From Chloranthus sessilifolius (Eukaryota; Streptophyta; Magnoliopsida; Chloranthales; Chloranthaceae): a stretch of 64,000 nucleotides of DNA. Under the pieces are notes generated by a model. It was not told the origin of the DNA and did no database searches. It saw nothing but the letters and a program-made list of their open reading frames with translations. The position numbers were made by a program, and so were the translations under genes. Positions 1 to 10,603 of this stretch are shown here, piece by piece. How positions within the stretch are numbered: position 1 is the stretch's first letter; every line of letters starts with the position of its first letter. The stretch spans positions 41,966,685 through 42,030,684 of the forward strand of contig CM037598.1 in NCBI GenBank assembly GCA_021018995.1. The letters are read 5' to 3'.

Positions 1-629
1 TAGTCGAACATTGTCTGGCGATTACCAATTGAGTGGTAACTCTATTGGTTTCCTCTCTCCTTTGTGAGGCTTAATGTCGTGGGTTTTACACTCCATAATT
101 GCTTTCTCCCTTATATTAACAAGGTGAGGGTTGTTGGGTAGGATTTATTCCTCTATGTGTCGTGCTTTGTTGTGTGAGATTTATTTCCCAAGTGTTACTC
201 CTAATTAAATTATCATACTCTACAAATTTTTTCCTGTTTGCAGTGGGGTACTGGTTTCAAAAATGACCATGTGTCATTCATAGTGACCAAATATAGGTGT
301 GGAAATAAAACGTGTATGGATATAGACATTAAAAAATGGCAAATTTCAATAATTTTGGAAAAAAGCAGGGAAATTTAAAAATAAAATAAAATAATATTAA
401 TAATTATAAAATTAAATAGAAAATATGTTGTAACCAAACATGGTATTAAACGGTAAAAACAGTTTGAAAAAAAAAAGGCTTAAAAGACGATTTTTTTTTT
501 TTTTGGGCAAAATGGGATTTTCTCAAAATAACATTTTTTTCATAGGTTTTTTTTTTTATTATAAAAAAAAGTGTTATAAATGTGTTTCTTTCCGAAAAAA
601 TGCATTTTTCGTCACTATGCACTCATGAT
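1..629. other. AT-rich DNA with no recognisable gene
   Basis: The stretch is rich in A and T homopolymer runs (for example T runs near 490-505 and 547-560). The only open frame is a short Lys/Phe-rich one made of these runs. I see no coding, RNA or element signal that I can support. Confidence 0.6.
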
Positions 630-702
630 CCCAAGATCCATTGTATAGAAGATTTGGACAAAAAGTGATCTCCATCATCTGATTCAAAGCAATCAATGGT
701 GA
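630..702 (+). repeat. Fragment of a MITE inverted-repeat arm
   Basis: The segment matches the right arm of the MITE at 57776-57832/61165-61200. Both contain 'AAGATCCATYGTRTAGRAGAT' type sequence followed by 'CATCTGATTCAAAGCAATCAA'-like sequence. Only one arm is visible here, so this looks like a truncated second copy of the same family. Confidence 0.55.
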
Positions 703-776
703 GATTACCTTTTGATTGGGGTGAGATTATTTTTTCAAGGGGTGCAAACCTTGTTACCCTTTAGAGTTGGCCGAGA

Positions 777-785
777 TATAAATAG
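777..785 (+). promoter_or_regulatory. TATA-box-like site (TATAAATAG)
   Basis: A good plant TATA match lies 75 bp downstream of the MITE-arm fragment. No coding frame follows that I can support, so it may be a decayed element promoter or chance. Confidence 0.25.
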
Positions 786-1486
786 AAGGGGCACATAACA
801 TATGTACCTACCATCGGAGAGAAGACCCGTTATTGCTTTTCCCATTCTATTGTATAAGTTCATTAAGCCTTTGTTTGCCAAAGCTCCTAGGTGTGGGGTT
901 GTTAACGGGTCAGGTAGATCCAATACCCAACTTGAACCGATATTTTACATCAACTTGAAATGTCATGTTGGGTCGGGCATGAGACATCCAACCCAACTTC
1001 CGTGTTGGATCAACCGAAATGTCGATCTACTGTGCTAACTATTGATCACGAGTATTCGCAACAATAGTATGACGTTGCACTTCGCTCTTAACCTCAATAG
1101 CTTGTACAACTCGTTCCAAAACAGTCTCGATCGCTGATAATGGTTAGTGATACTCTTCAATACTTCACATTTTTGAGGAATAGATGTGCAACTTCTTCGA
1201 CAGTGCAGGCGGTTGGGGTGGCTATGAAGGTGCCATATTTTGATAATCTATCCACTACCACCATGATTGAGCCACGTCTCTCGGACTTAAGCTTTGCCAT
1301 CTCTCCTTACCACACTCATACAACCATTCTTTTGGTGTTTGATGATCTCACACCATTGCTTATAGTCAAAAGGGTTGACCCACCCTTCTTTCAGCCCATC
1401 AAATTAAAGGGTCAAATTGTGACTAATTGGATCCTAAGGTGCCGTGACTACCACAATCGGTGTCACTCTCAATTTGAGTAGAGGTG

Positions 1487-1640
1487 GGTGCCCATTGGGT
1501 GCCACACTCCAATTCGGGTTTAGTGTGGCTGCCCTTAGGGTGTCACATGAAATTGGGTGGGCGCTACATCAAATTGATGTGGGTGCCCACTATTAATTAG
1601 TGTCTGCGGGTGCCCCTGAAATTTTCAAAATGTGGGTGCT
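1487..1640 (+). repeat. Degenerate GGGTGCC(CA) repeats
   Basis: The words GGGTGCCCA, GGGTGCCAC, GGTGTCAC, GGGCGCTAC and GGGTGCCCC recur roughly every 25-40 bp. They look like decayed short tandem or subterminal repeats of an unidentified element. Confidence 0.4.
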
Positions 1641-1743
1641 ATACTAAGTTTATAAAGTGTTTTTTTTTCACACAGCATAGCTCTAGGTCAAATGTTTGAC
1701 CAAGCCTTTGTGTCTTGACCAGACTACTGTCATTCAGGAGTTG

Positions 1744-1747
<4 letters not shown>

Positions 1748-1802
<55 letters not shown>
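1748..1802. repeat. (TA)n microsatellite
   Basis: About 27 uninterrupted TA dinucleotides. The surrounding 1641-2626 DNA is AT-rich, and I see no gene in it. Confidence 0.95.
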
Positions 1803-1806
<4 letters not shown>

Positions 1807-2999
1807 CAATATGTTTTAGTTTTGGAACCGATATATACCAATATATGTAGGCCGATACATTCAATGTATCGACCCGACAACCAAAGAAATTGATACATAT
1901 CGATGATACATATCTGTTAGGTCCTTAATTACAAGGATTTTAGAGAATATAAGGTGTGAGGGATTAGAAAGAGTAAGAGATTTTGTTAGATTTTTTACAA
2001 AGAAAATTTATTAAAAATCCACATGGCATATATATACATATATATATTTGAGGCTTGGGGGGTATACGGGTTCAAACTTATGGGGATCCATGCATTCAAA
2101 CCAGGCGAGGTCCAAGTGTCATCCACTCAGGGAATCGGGTGTAACGACAACTTGCACAAGGACGATCAGGAACCACCCAAAAAATTTAGGTATGATCCAA
2201 TGCATATCTACCGTCCAAATGTGAGCAAAGTGGAAAAAATTCAATGCACTAGGCCTTGTTTGGAAATTTGTAGGGGAAATTTTGTGGGGAAAATTATACA
2301 TTTTCCTTTGTAGGAATAACATATTTGCGGGACTTAGGAATATCTCTAGATGTTGTTTAGCAAAATATTCATGTAAAATATATTTATCTTTATTTAGTAT
2401 ATTCTGCAAAATGAAACTTTGGGACCCAACCACATTTGCAGTGCATGCATAAAATTGATTTTCAGTACAAAAATTCATTGAAAGCTTATTTTACACAAAC
2501 GAGGAAAATTACACTTTTCAGGTGGCCCCACAACAATTGCCAAACAATGGAAAATGAATTTTCAGCTCATTTTTAGACCAAATGAGCCATTTTTCCTATT
2601 ACGGAACAAGCCATTTGGATGTGTGGCACTACGTGAAAACAAAGAAAAAACAATACTATTTACTTTTAAAATACCACAGAGATCAGCTGTTGTAGAAAAA
2701 ATTCATGTATACAACAACCCTTATCAACCAATGCAACGGCCCACTTAAATGTAATATTGGTAAGGGAGCGAGTTCAAACCCATGACCTTTATGCCTTTGA
2801 GCGATTTCGAAAATCACTTTCCGCGTTGACACCCTTCGAAAACAAATTGGCGCGGCGCCCAAATGTCCATCAGACACCCTAGAAGCCCCGCGGAAACGCT
2901 TCGTCTTCTTTTCCCAGCAAGGTGGTAAAATGCACGGGATTGCTCTACTCTGATCCTGCTCCTTCTTCGTATTTATCCAACCCTGGGTTAGGGTTTAAT

Positions 3000-3001
<2 letters not shown>

Positions 3002-3038
<37 letters not shown>

Positions 3039-3061
3039 CTGTCTCTCTCTCTATCTCTCTC
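3002..3061 (+). repeat. (CT)n tract, 5'-UTR-like
   Basis: A nearly pure CT dinucleotide run follows 'GGGTTAGGGTTTAATAG'. Pyrimidine tracts like this are common in plant 5' UTRs and it lies directly before the exon-like segment at 3069. Confidence 0.9.
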
Positions 3062-3068
3062 GAAGATC

Positions 3069-3281
3069 ATGGAGATTCATATTTGGAGAACGGTGCCCGT
3101 TCTCTTATTGATCTTCGCCAGGCTAACATCTATAGAAAAAAATAGGGTTTAGGCGACAGAGTCAATCTGTTCAACAGTTTCAGCCATTGATTCGATCTTG
3201 CTGTCTCAGGATTTGTGCCTGGCTTCAGATTTGCGGTCGGAGAGCGGTGGTTCCGATGGGGGGTTGATTGAGGTCATGGAG
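3069..3281 (+). pseudogene. Exon-like segment inside the CACTA element, function unknown
   Basis: After the CT tract an ATG opens a frame that stops at a single TAG (3150-3152). The same frame then continues with normal amino-acid composition (ATESICSTVSAIDSILL...) up to a good splice donor, GAG|GTAGAT, at 3281/3282. A second frame between 3086 and 3145 is also open, so the true frame is uncertain. I do not recognise the protein. Its position behind a 5'-UTR-like CT tract suggests the first exon of a host gene captured by the transposon, but an ancestral transposon exon is equally possible. Confidence 0.25.
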
Positions 3282-5130
3282 GTAGATCCGATATGATCTT
3301 GCTTAATGCCTTTTTGTTAGGGTTTTTATTTTTGTTATTTCAATGATGTGTTCTTTTGTAGTTCTGGAAATTTAGCTTGTAAGAAATGTTATGATTTTTA
3401 TTTTATTCTGTTTCGATTGATGATTTTGTTAATTAATTTGAAGGGAAATTGTGAATTCGAAGAATCCCTTGGCAGGTGATGATTTTACAAATGATCTGTT
3501 TGATAATTTGTCGTATTAAGATAAAGGTTGAACTTTCTTTCTCCTTACATATTTATCATCAAACATTGATTCATCTTCCTATTTTTAGCAATTTTATCAT
3601 AAAAAATGGAATAAGAAGAGCCCACAAACTCTGATAAAAAACAAGCTGAGAATCCGATCAAACTACTTCCCAAACAAGTAAATCTTAGCCATTCCCTTTG
3701 ATTTACAGTTTTTGGGGTTTTTTGGTCAAGATTGAAGAAAAATTATGAATCTTACAACCTTATTTCTATGTCTTTTCTAATACGAGATGGTTATACAGAC
3801 CAGACCTTTAAGAGATAAGTATCGACAATTATCCACATGGATTACAAAGGGTGAAGGTTTCATATGAGAGGATGGAGGAGCAGATTGGAAAAGGAGGGTC
3901 CTCGTAAGTGAAAAGGACATAACAAATCCCCAACTTATCTTCCTCTTTTGCACACACTTTTGATGATTTACATGGTAATCGTTCATTGTAAGAGCCAGGC
4001 TCAGTCACAATTTAGCTAAAACGTTTTTTCTTTTTTTTTTTTTATACGGGTGGATTAGGCTAGGCTCAGTCATAATTTAGGGTCAATTAAAAATGTTTCA
4101 TGATTTAGGTTTTAGTGTTTTGTTTCTCTTAATGATATGCCAAGGAATATATGAAGAAGAGATACCGATTATGGGTTAAGTTCTGATATGACAAAAAATC
4201 TGTGAATAGCGAAAATGATCAAATCACTCAGCCAAAAGTTTGACTGACTACCTATTTGAGGATTTTTTTTTAATTTTTGATTCACGCTGAAAACTTTCTA
4301 ACCAATGATTGAGAGAACTAAAAAGTGACTCTTTTTGCATGTTTGGATTCATACGGATACTAAATTTGTTCAAAGATTTAGTTTGTGAGATTTTGTTTTG
4401 TTTATTTATTTATTTTTTTAGTTCATAGTTTTAAATGTCGACCCAATGGATGAGAAAAGGCTATGATGATAATGATGATGATTTTGAATGTGGCGTGTAC
4501 GGAATATTTTCATAGGAAGTGTACGGTTTTCAGTATGGTTGAAATGAATGGGATATTTTCCCATATGGATAGGGCTTTGAACAAGTCAGGCTTGCCTACG
4601 GGTAGGATATCTCTGTTGTTACTCATTCTGTTAATTTTTCATGCCCTCTTAGCCACAAAACCTTTCTACTAAATGGGGCGGGTTGGATCAGGCCAAAGTT
4701 TTGGGTGCCCTATGGGAAATAGGCATATTCCCCCCACGATCCGACGGGTCAAGGGTAGATGTTCGGCCGAACTTGAAAACCTGACCTGACCTGACCGAAT
4801 GCTTGACCCATGTAAAATCTCCCTATTTACCATTCATCCAAAGACTCATCCTTGGGTAATAGCTCGTTTTGCATGTATATTTAGTTTTTATATTGGTATC
4901 TTTTTTCTCTACAATGTATGAAGGCAATAAATCTCCTTGGTTTCATTTTTCATTGTGGATCATTTTTTACATATTCCTTTTCCAATTTTAAGCTCCTAAT
5001 GTAATTAAATAAAAATTCTTATGCAAGTCGCTCTTATGCACACTTTTTTTTTTCTTGAACACACATGCAAACTTTGAGTATCATTTTATTATGAAATTTG
5101 TTAATGTGACTGAGTTTATTTTTATAGCAG

Positions 5131-5256
5131 GAAAACTCGTGGTATGGGAGCTGGGTGCAAGCTGAAAACACACAAGAAGTGAGCAAACAAATCATAAAAG
5201 AAAAGTCATCTCGACAACGAGTTGAAAGGTGCCAAATCAAAGGTCTCAAGCAATGA
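5131..5256 (+). pseudogene. Terminal-exon-like segment inside the CACTA element
   Basis: A clear 3' splice site (TTTATTTTTATAGCAG) ends at 5130. It is followed by 41 open codons starting ENSWYGSWVQAE and ending KGLKQ before TGA. The following 300 bp is AT-rich and UTR-like. The peptide is basic at its end and I do not recognise it. It could be the last exon of a transposase-related or captured gene. The 1.8 kb between this and the 3069 segment is AT-rich and could be intron. Confidence 0.25.
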
Positions 5257-5562
5257 GACATTAAAATTCTATGTCATTGGGTTTATCGGCAACTCGAGTC
5301 ATGCTTGAATAGGGTGTTGTTGAATGTATTTATAGGATATTGTTGAATATATTAATATAATATCTTTAAATATTTTAATGAGATGGTGTTGAATGTATTA
5401 ATATGATGTTGATTTTATTTGTGAGTTATTATTTTTTCATTTAGTTGAATGGATTATGAATTTTTTTCCTTGTAGAGTGATATGTAGTTGATACAATATT
5501 TGTAACAGGTAAAATGGCTTTCATTATAGTAAAAAAAATGAAAGCTGTGCATTTAAAAAAAA

Positions 5563-5985
5563 AAAAAAAAACAACGGTCCATACCAGTTGTTTTTATATA
5601 CCACTGATTTATGCCATGATTTCGGAATAAAAATAATAACCCATTAGGAACAACGGCTCAACATTATTGTTATTTTGTAACAGCCACAAACAACGGTCCA
5701 TAACCGATGTTTCTTGGAGGAAATTAATAACGATTTTTCACCGTTGTTTACATATATCACTGATTTAGACCGTGGTTTCGGAAGATAAATAACAACCATT
5801 TTTTCCGTTAAAACAACGGCTTAAAAACGTTGTTATTTTGCAATGGATATGGACCATGATTTATCTGGTAAATAAACAACGGTTTCAAGCCGTTGTTTAT
5901 AAAATCCACTGCTCTATAAGCAATGGCTCAAAACCGTTGCTTATGACATTTACAACAATTCTGGGCCATTGTTTTTTGTCGATTT
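5563..5985 (-). repeat. CACTA subterminal palindrome array
   Basis: Repeated AACAACGG...CCGTTGTT units occur, each a short inverted repeat around a 6-8 nt loop. Examples are the arms at 5875-5897, about 5916-5944 and 5953-5972. Such arrays bind transposase in characterised CACTA elements; here the function is inferred from position and form. Confidence 0.65.
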
Positions 5986-5995
5986 TCACATAGTG

Positions 5996-6564
5996 TAGGA
6001 TGTAGGATATATCCTATTGATCCTTGTCTTGATTGTCTAAATGGGTGAATAGTACTCTACCGTTGTTTGTGCAACATTGGCGAGTGAAACGGAAACCAAA
6101 ACCGAACCATGGTTGGTGATAGTATCAAACCAAATTAATAAAAGACACTAATTAATTCATTAGGATTAATAAATAATAAAAATTAAGGGTAAATACTATT
6201 ACTCATTAATGAATTGAGAAAATTTAATAAATCTTATTCCAACTGAAAACACTTTGAAATGATTTGGTGTATAACTTAAGAACTTATTACCACTGAATGA
6301 TTAACTGACATCGAAGGGCTTTGAATAATTTACTACTGGAATTAATTCTTGATCATTGACACTGAAATGGTATAATTTAAATAATATCCTTTGGCTATCC
6401 TTGATATTATATGAAATGACATATAGTTTTGAATAATTGGTTATTTCTCGTAAAGATCTTAGCAATGATTGAAGGACATCAAATTATTAGTATTATCATG
6501 ATTAGTTGATTAGTGATGATAGCTATGAAATGATACTGATAGACTCCAAGTTTGATGCTAAAAT
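5996..6564. other. AT-rich spacer between CACTA and copia LTR
   Basis: No coding frame or element terminus that I can support. The sequence is AT-rich with repeats of 'TTGATNATT' flavour. Confidence 0.5.
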
Positions 6565-6866
6565 TGAAATTTAGAACATTTTATTATGAGGATGAAATGA
6601 TTCCATTTTTTATATTGAAATATGACATTGTAAAAAAAACTACAAAGCTTTACATTGAAATATGACATTTTTTATATTTAATAGACTTAATTAGGACTTT
6701 ATTTAGCTTCACTGCTTACGGTCCTTTTCTGACTCAAAAATTTCAGAGAGAAGGAAGTTGTGAGATATTTTGTCATCATCATAACTTAAAAATCAATGTT
6801 GCTCCTTAAAAAAATGGTCTTGCCAAGTAAATCTGTATGAAAAATTTTGTTTCTATTTTTGGACCC

Positions 6867-6921
6867 ACGGACGTCCGTAAGACACTCACGGACATTCGTG
6901 AGTGATTCACGGACGTCCGTG
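6867..6921. repeat. Copia LTR palindrome cluster (ACGGACGTCCGT)
   Basis: Three palindromes lie in 55 bp: ACGGACGTCCGT at 6867-6878, a near-perfect 22-bp palindrome at 6883-6904, and the perfect CACGGACGTCCGTG at 6908-6921. They end 11 bp before the TATA box. The ACGT core is a plant bZIP-type half-site arrangement; binding is not shown. Confidence 0.9.
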
Positions 6922-6932
6922 GCCCGAAATCC

Positions 6933-6939
6933 TATAAAT
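6933..6939 (+). promoter_or_regulatory. Copia LTR TATA box
   Basis: CCTATAAATTC lies in the predicted LTR, about 470 bp before its end and just after the palindrome cluster. It is the best core promoter candidate. Confidence 0.6.
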
Positions 6940-7407
6940 TCTAGGCAGTTCGGATAGTTTTAGAGAGGATCCGAAAATCTTTCATTTTCAATATTCTGGT
7001 CCTAAATTCTATCCTTGGGATTACTTACGTTTTATTCATTTGAATCATAAATCTTAAAGATGTGTGTTTTTCTCTAATCTTTGTTTGAGAGTGTACGACT
7101 TGTGAGAGACAAGTGAACCTTTGTGAGAGACGACGGTTGTTGGAATTGTTCACTGTGGATAGGATGATGGTGAGAGGCTGTCATTGTTGGTGAGAGGAGT
7201 GATAGGGCATATCATTTCAAAAAGCACTGTAAGGTTATTTATTCATAGTGGATTTTTTCTTGGATCTGAGATCGATCCCATGGTTTTTACCTATGATGGG
7301 TTTTCTACGTTAAAAATGACTTGCGTTCATTTTATTGTTGTGTGGTGATTATGAGTAGTAAAAATTTGATTAATTTTATAAACTATTATTAATTCTCAAA
7401 TTTCAAT

Positions 7408-7419
7408 TGGTATCAGAGC
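7408..7419 (+). promoter_or_regulatory. Primer-binding site, tRNA-iMet type
   Basis: TGGTATCAGAGC, complementary to the 3' end of plant initiator tRNA-Met, starts two bases after the LTR end. This is the normal copia arrangement. Confidence 0.9.
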
Positions 7420-7454
7420 TAGGTCACTTTATAAATTTTAATAAATTAAGTGTA

Positions 7455-9323
7455 ATGTCAAATTTGGGATATCACGATCTTCCTAGAGAAGGTGCGTCTA
7501 CTGCTAGACCTCCTCTGTTTGATGGCTTTAATTATCCTTATTGGAAGGCAAGGATGAAAGCATTTTTAAGTTCAATGGATCCTCACATATGGTATTCTAT
7601 TGAGGATGGATGGTCGCCACCAACTACGACCTCTGTTGTCAATAATGTACCACATACCACTATCAAACCTAGATCTATATGGATAGATTAGGAATATGAT
7701 AATCTTGGTTATAACTCCAAATTTTGTCGAATAAGTACTTGCACCATAGCCAAGGATGCATGAAAATTTCTTGAAACCACTTATGAAGGGACTCCTTAAG
7801 TGAAGATTTCCAAACTTCAAATGCTCACATCTCGGTTTGAAAATTTTCCTATGGATGAGGATGAAAAGTTATCTGATTTTTATATTCGTTTAAATGATAT
7901 TCTGAATGGCTCATTTAATTTAGGAGAACCTGTTTCTAATACAAAAATTGTGTGAAAAATTCTAAGGTCTCTACCTAAACGGTTCAGATCTAAAGTCAAT
8001 ACCATTATTGAATCTAAAGATGTTGACAATCTAAACTTAGATGAACTTGTCGGGTTTTTACAAACTTATGAATATGAAATTCAAGACAATCATGTTACTA
8101 AAAGTGTTGCTTTCAAATCATCCAAGGATGAGTCTGATTCAAGCAGTGATTCTGATCAATCAGATGAGCTTGCTTTGTTTGTTAAAAAATTTAAAATTTT
8201 TTATAAAAATAAGAAACAACCTTTTAAAAAAATTGAGAATTCTGAAAATTTTAAATCTTTTGAGAAGAAACCTAAAAAGGAACCTACTGACACTAATCAA
8301 TGCTTTAAGTGTCATGGTTATGGGCATTTTGCTAATAAATGTCCTGATAAAGGAAAATCTAAAGTCTTGGTTGGCACTCATGAGGTTGATATATCAAATG
8401 AGTCATCTTCTGATGAATCTAAACTTGTCTCATATGGGTTTAGAGCTTTTGTGGCCTCAATTATTGAATCTAATAATTCTCAATCTCAAGCACCGTCCCT
8501 TATTAAAACAGACTCTATTACATCACTACCTTCTGATACTGAAATTGATGGTGATGTATTGGATATGACTAATGCTTACAGTGAACTTTATCAAGAGTCA
8601 ATACATCTAACCAAAGAAAAAATTAAATTGACCTAGGAAGTGGCCGAGTTAAACAACAGTATCAGTAATCTTCAATCTCAAGTCAGAACACATGTTCAAA
8701 AAAATATTACTCTTCAAGAAAATGTAAATTGTTTCACTTCTAAATTTATAGAACAGGAAAATAAAGTAAATTTTCTCACTTTAATAAAAGAAAATTTAAA
8801 AAGGGAACTTGGTTCCATTTCTGTAAAATATTCAAATTTTTACAAGGCTAATGAGAAAATGAAAAAGTTACTAAATTCTGGTCAAAGAACTACAGACAAA
8901 TCAAGTATTGGATATCATCATTCAGTAAATAAAAATCCTAAACCTGAGATAACTCATGCCCTAAAATTTGTTAAAGAAATCAAATCACTTTCTACGAATT
9001 CTAAACCAACTTCAAGTAAATCCAGATCTATCATTTTTAGATCCTTTAGTAGAAGAGTTCCAATCTGCTATACTTGTGGGTGGGAAGGGCATACTTATGT
9101 GTATTACCCATTCGCCTTTGAATACTCTTCATACTACGTCCCTAACCTTCAGACTTTGAAGAAAAACAAATTCATCTTGTTGAGTAGTTCAAATAAAAAT
9201 ATCAACAAACATGTTATTCAAAATAAATCAAATCTTAAATACAAACGTGTTTGGACTCGAAAATCTGATTTGACTACTCGAGTTGCTCATATTTCACTAA
9301 AAGCTAGTGAATCATCTAAGTAG
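7455..9323 (+). pseudogene. gag: Copia gag (capsid/nucleocapsid), decayed
   Basis: The frame starts at ATG 7455 (MSNLGYHDLPREG), the first ATG after the PBS. An early RPPLFDGFNYPYWKARMKAF motif is the UBN2/DUF4219-type copia gag start. In-frame stops occur at about 7689, 7761, 7797, 7953 and 8634, but the frame is kept throughout, so decay is by point mutation. A zinc knuckle CFKCHGYGHFANKC (CX2CX4HX4C) is intact at about 8301-8343. A long coiled-coil-like, Lys/Asn-rich part follows. A second knuckle near 9066 reads CYTCGWEGHTYVYYP, with its last Cys replaced. The product would package element RNA into cytoplasmic particles. It cannot now be made full length. Confidence 0.85.
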
Positions 9324-10566
9324 TTCCTTGATAGTGGTTGTTCCAGGCATATGACTGGTGAGAAATCATTTTTCTCTCACCTAAGTCTATGCTCGGAGGG
9401 AAATGTGACTTTCGGAAATGGAAGTTCATGTAAAATTACTGGAAAAGGAACAGTTGAAGCACCTGAATGTCCTAAATTAAATGAAGTCCTTTATGTTAAA
9501 GGGCTTAAGGCTAATCTCATTAGTATTAGCCATTTATGTGATGATGGGATGAATATTAGTTTTACGAAAAAATTGTGTACTGTAGTTGATTCTAATGGTC
9601 AAATTGTTCTTGAAGGGATTAGATCTTCTGATAACTGTTACACCTTTAGTGATCCTCTAAAAAAAAATTGCCTTATCAGTAAAACAAATGTGATCAATAT
9701 CTGGCATCAGAGGCTTGGCCACATGAATAATAATGATCTTTACAAATTAGCCTCTAACCAACTTGTTAAAGGTTTATCGAAATTACATAAACCAGATGGA
9801 TCTATTTGTAGTGCATGCCAAATGGGTAAACAGACCCATGTTCACCACAAGAAAGTTAATGTTCCTACTTCTTCTAGGATACTTGAATTAATACATTTTG
9901 ATCTTGTAGGTCCCATGAGAATAAGTAGTTTAGGAGGTAAGAAATATGTGCTTGTATTGGTTGATGATTTTTCTAGGTATACTTGGGTTGCTTTTCTTAG
10001 AGATAAATCTCAAGCTTTTGATGAATTTATTATAATTTCCAAAAGAACTCAAATTGAAAAAAATCTTTCCATTATTCGAATTCGTAGTGATTATAGTAAA
10101 GAATTTGAAAATTCATCTTTTGCTAAATATTGTGCATCAAATAGAATAAAGCATGAATTTTCTGCTCCTCACACACCTCAATAAACTAGTGTGGTTGAGA
10201 GAAAAAATAGGATACTTCAAGAAATGACTAGGGTTATGTTAAATGCTAACAATGTGGCTAAAAATTTATCGGTTGAGGCCATTAGTACTGCTTGTTACAT
10301 ATTAAATCGTGTACCTTAAACCCAGCACTACTAAGACTCCATATGAAATATGGAATGATAAAAAACCTCAAGTTAGTTATTTTCGTGTCTTTGGTAGTGC
10401 TTGTCACATTTTAAGGGATCGTGAATCTCTTAATAAATTTGATGCTAAAACTAACAATGAAAATTTTCTTGGTTACTCTTTGAATAGTAGGGCTTATAGG
10501 GTCGTTAACTTAAGAACTCTTACTGTCATTGAATCAATGAATGTTATTGTAGAAGATCAAAAATAA
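9324..10566 (+). pseudogene. pol: Copia protease and integrase, decayed
   Basis: Directly after a TAG at 9321-9323 the frame reads FLDSGCSRHMTG. DSG is the copia aspartic-protease active site and keeps its Asp. The GAG-pre-integrase zinc-binding part follows (HQRLGHMN ... CSACQMGK). The integrase core follows, with HFDLVGP for the first Asp, IRSDYSKEF for the second and VVERKNR for the Glu, so DDE is present. A TAA replaces a sense codon just before the Glu block (about 10182-10184). A frameshift near 10305-10315 moves the reading frame for the C-terminal part (TPYEIW...FRVFGSACH), which ends at 10566. Integrase would insert the cDNA into the genome. It is broken here. Confidence 0.85.
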
Positions 10567-10603
10567 AAATTCTACACACACTACATCCAATATCACTGAA
10601 GAT

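Larger units (their letters stand above)
2627..5995. mobile_element. Probable CACTA (En/Spm-type) DNA transposon, non-autonomous
   Basis: The right end, read inward on the minus strand from 5995, is CACTATGTGAAAAT. The left end at 2627 reads CACTACGTGAAAAC, the same 14-nt terminus with two transitions. CACTA elements have such short termini and make 3-bp target duplications. The flanks here are TGG on the left and TAG on the right, so the duplication is imperfect. The right subterminal region carries many AACAACGG/CCGTTGTT palindromes, typical of CACTA ends. The interior has no TNP2-like transposase that I can recognise, but it contains a CT-rich leader-like tract and two exon-like segments. 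The right end is well supported. The left end is inferred from terminus similarity alone, because left subterminal repeats are weak. Confidence 0.6.
6565..7405 (+). repeat. Copia 5' LTR (left boundary tentative)
   Basis: The right end is fixed by the PBS: the LTR ends ...AAATTTCA two bases before TGGTATCAGAGC. The left end is placed at TGAAATTTAGAA because it mirrors the right terminus (reverse complement TGAAATTTGAGAA). This gives about 841 bp. There is no 3' LTR to confirm it. Confidence 0.5.

Noticed and set aside
2922-3152. 76-codon plus-strand frame starting before the CT tract
   Set aside because: Most of it is translated (CT)n; only the part after 3069 is considered, as an exon-like segment.
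7408-7419. tRNA-like sequence TGGTATCAGAGC (also near 52459 and 63824)
   Set aside because: These are primer-binding sites next to LTR ends; no cloverleaf follows, so not tRNA genes.
8041-8568. 175-codon Leu/Asn-rich plus-strand frame
   Set aside because: Shadow of copia gag, which runs in another frame with the zinc knuckle.
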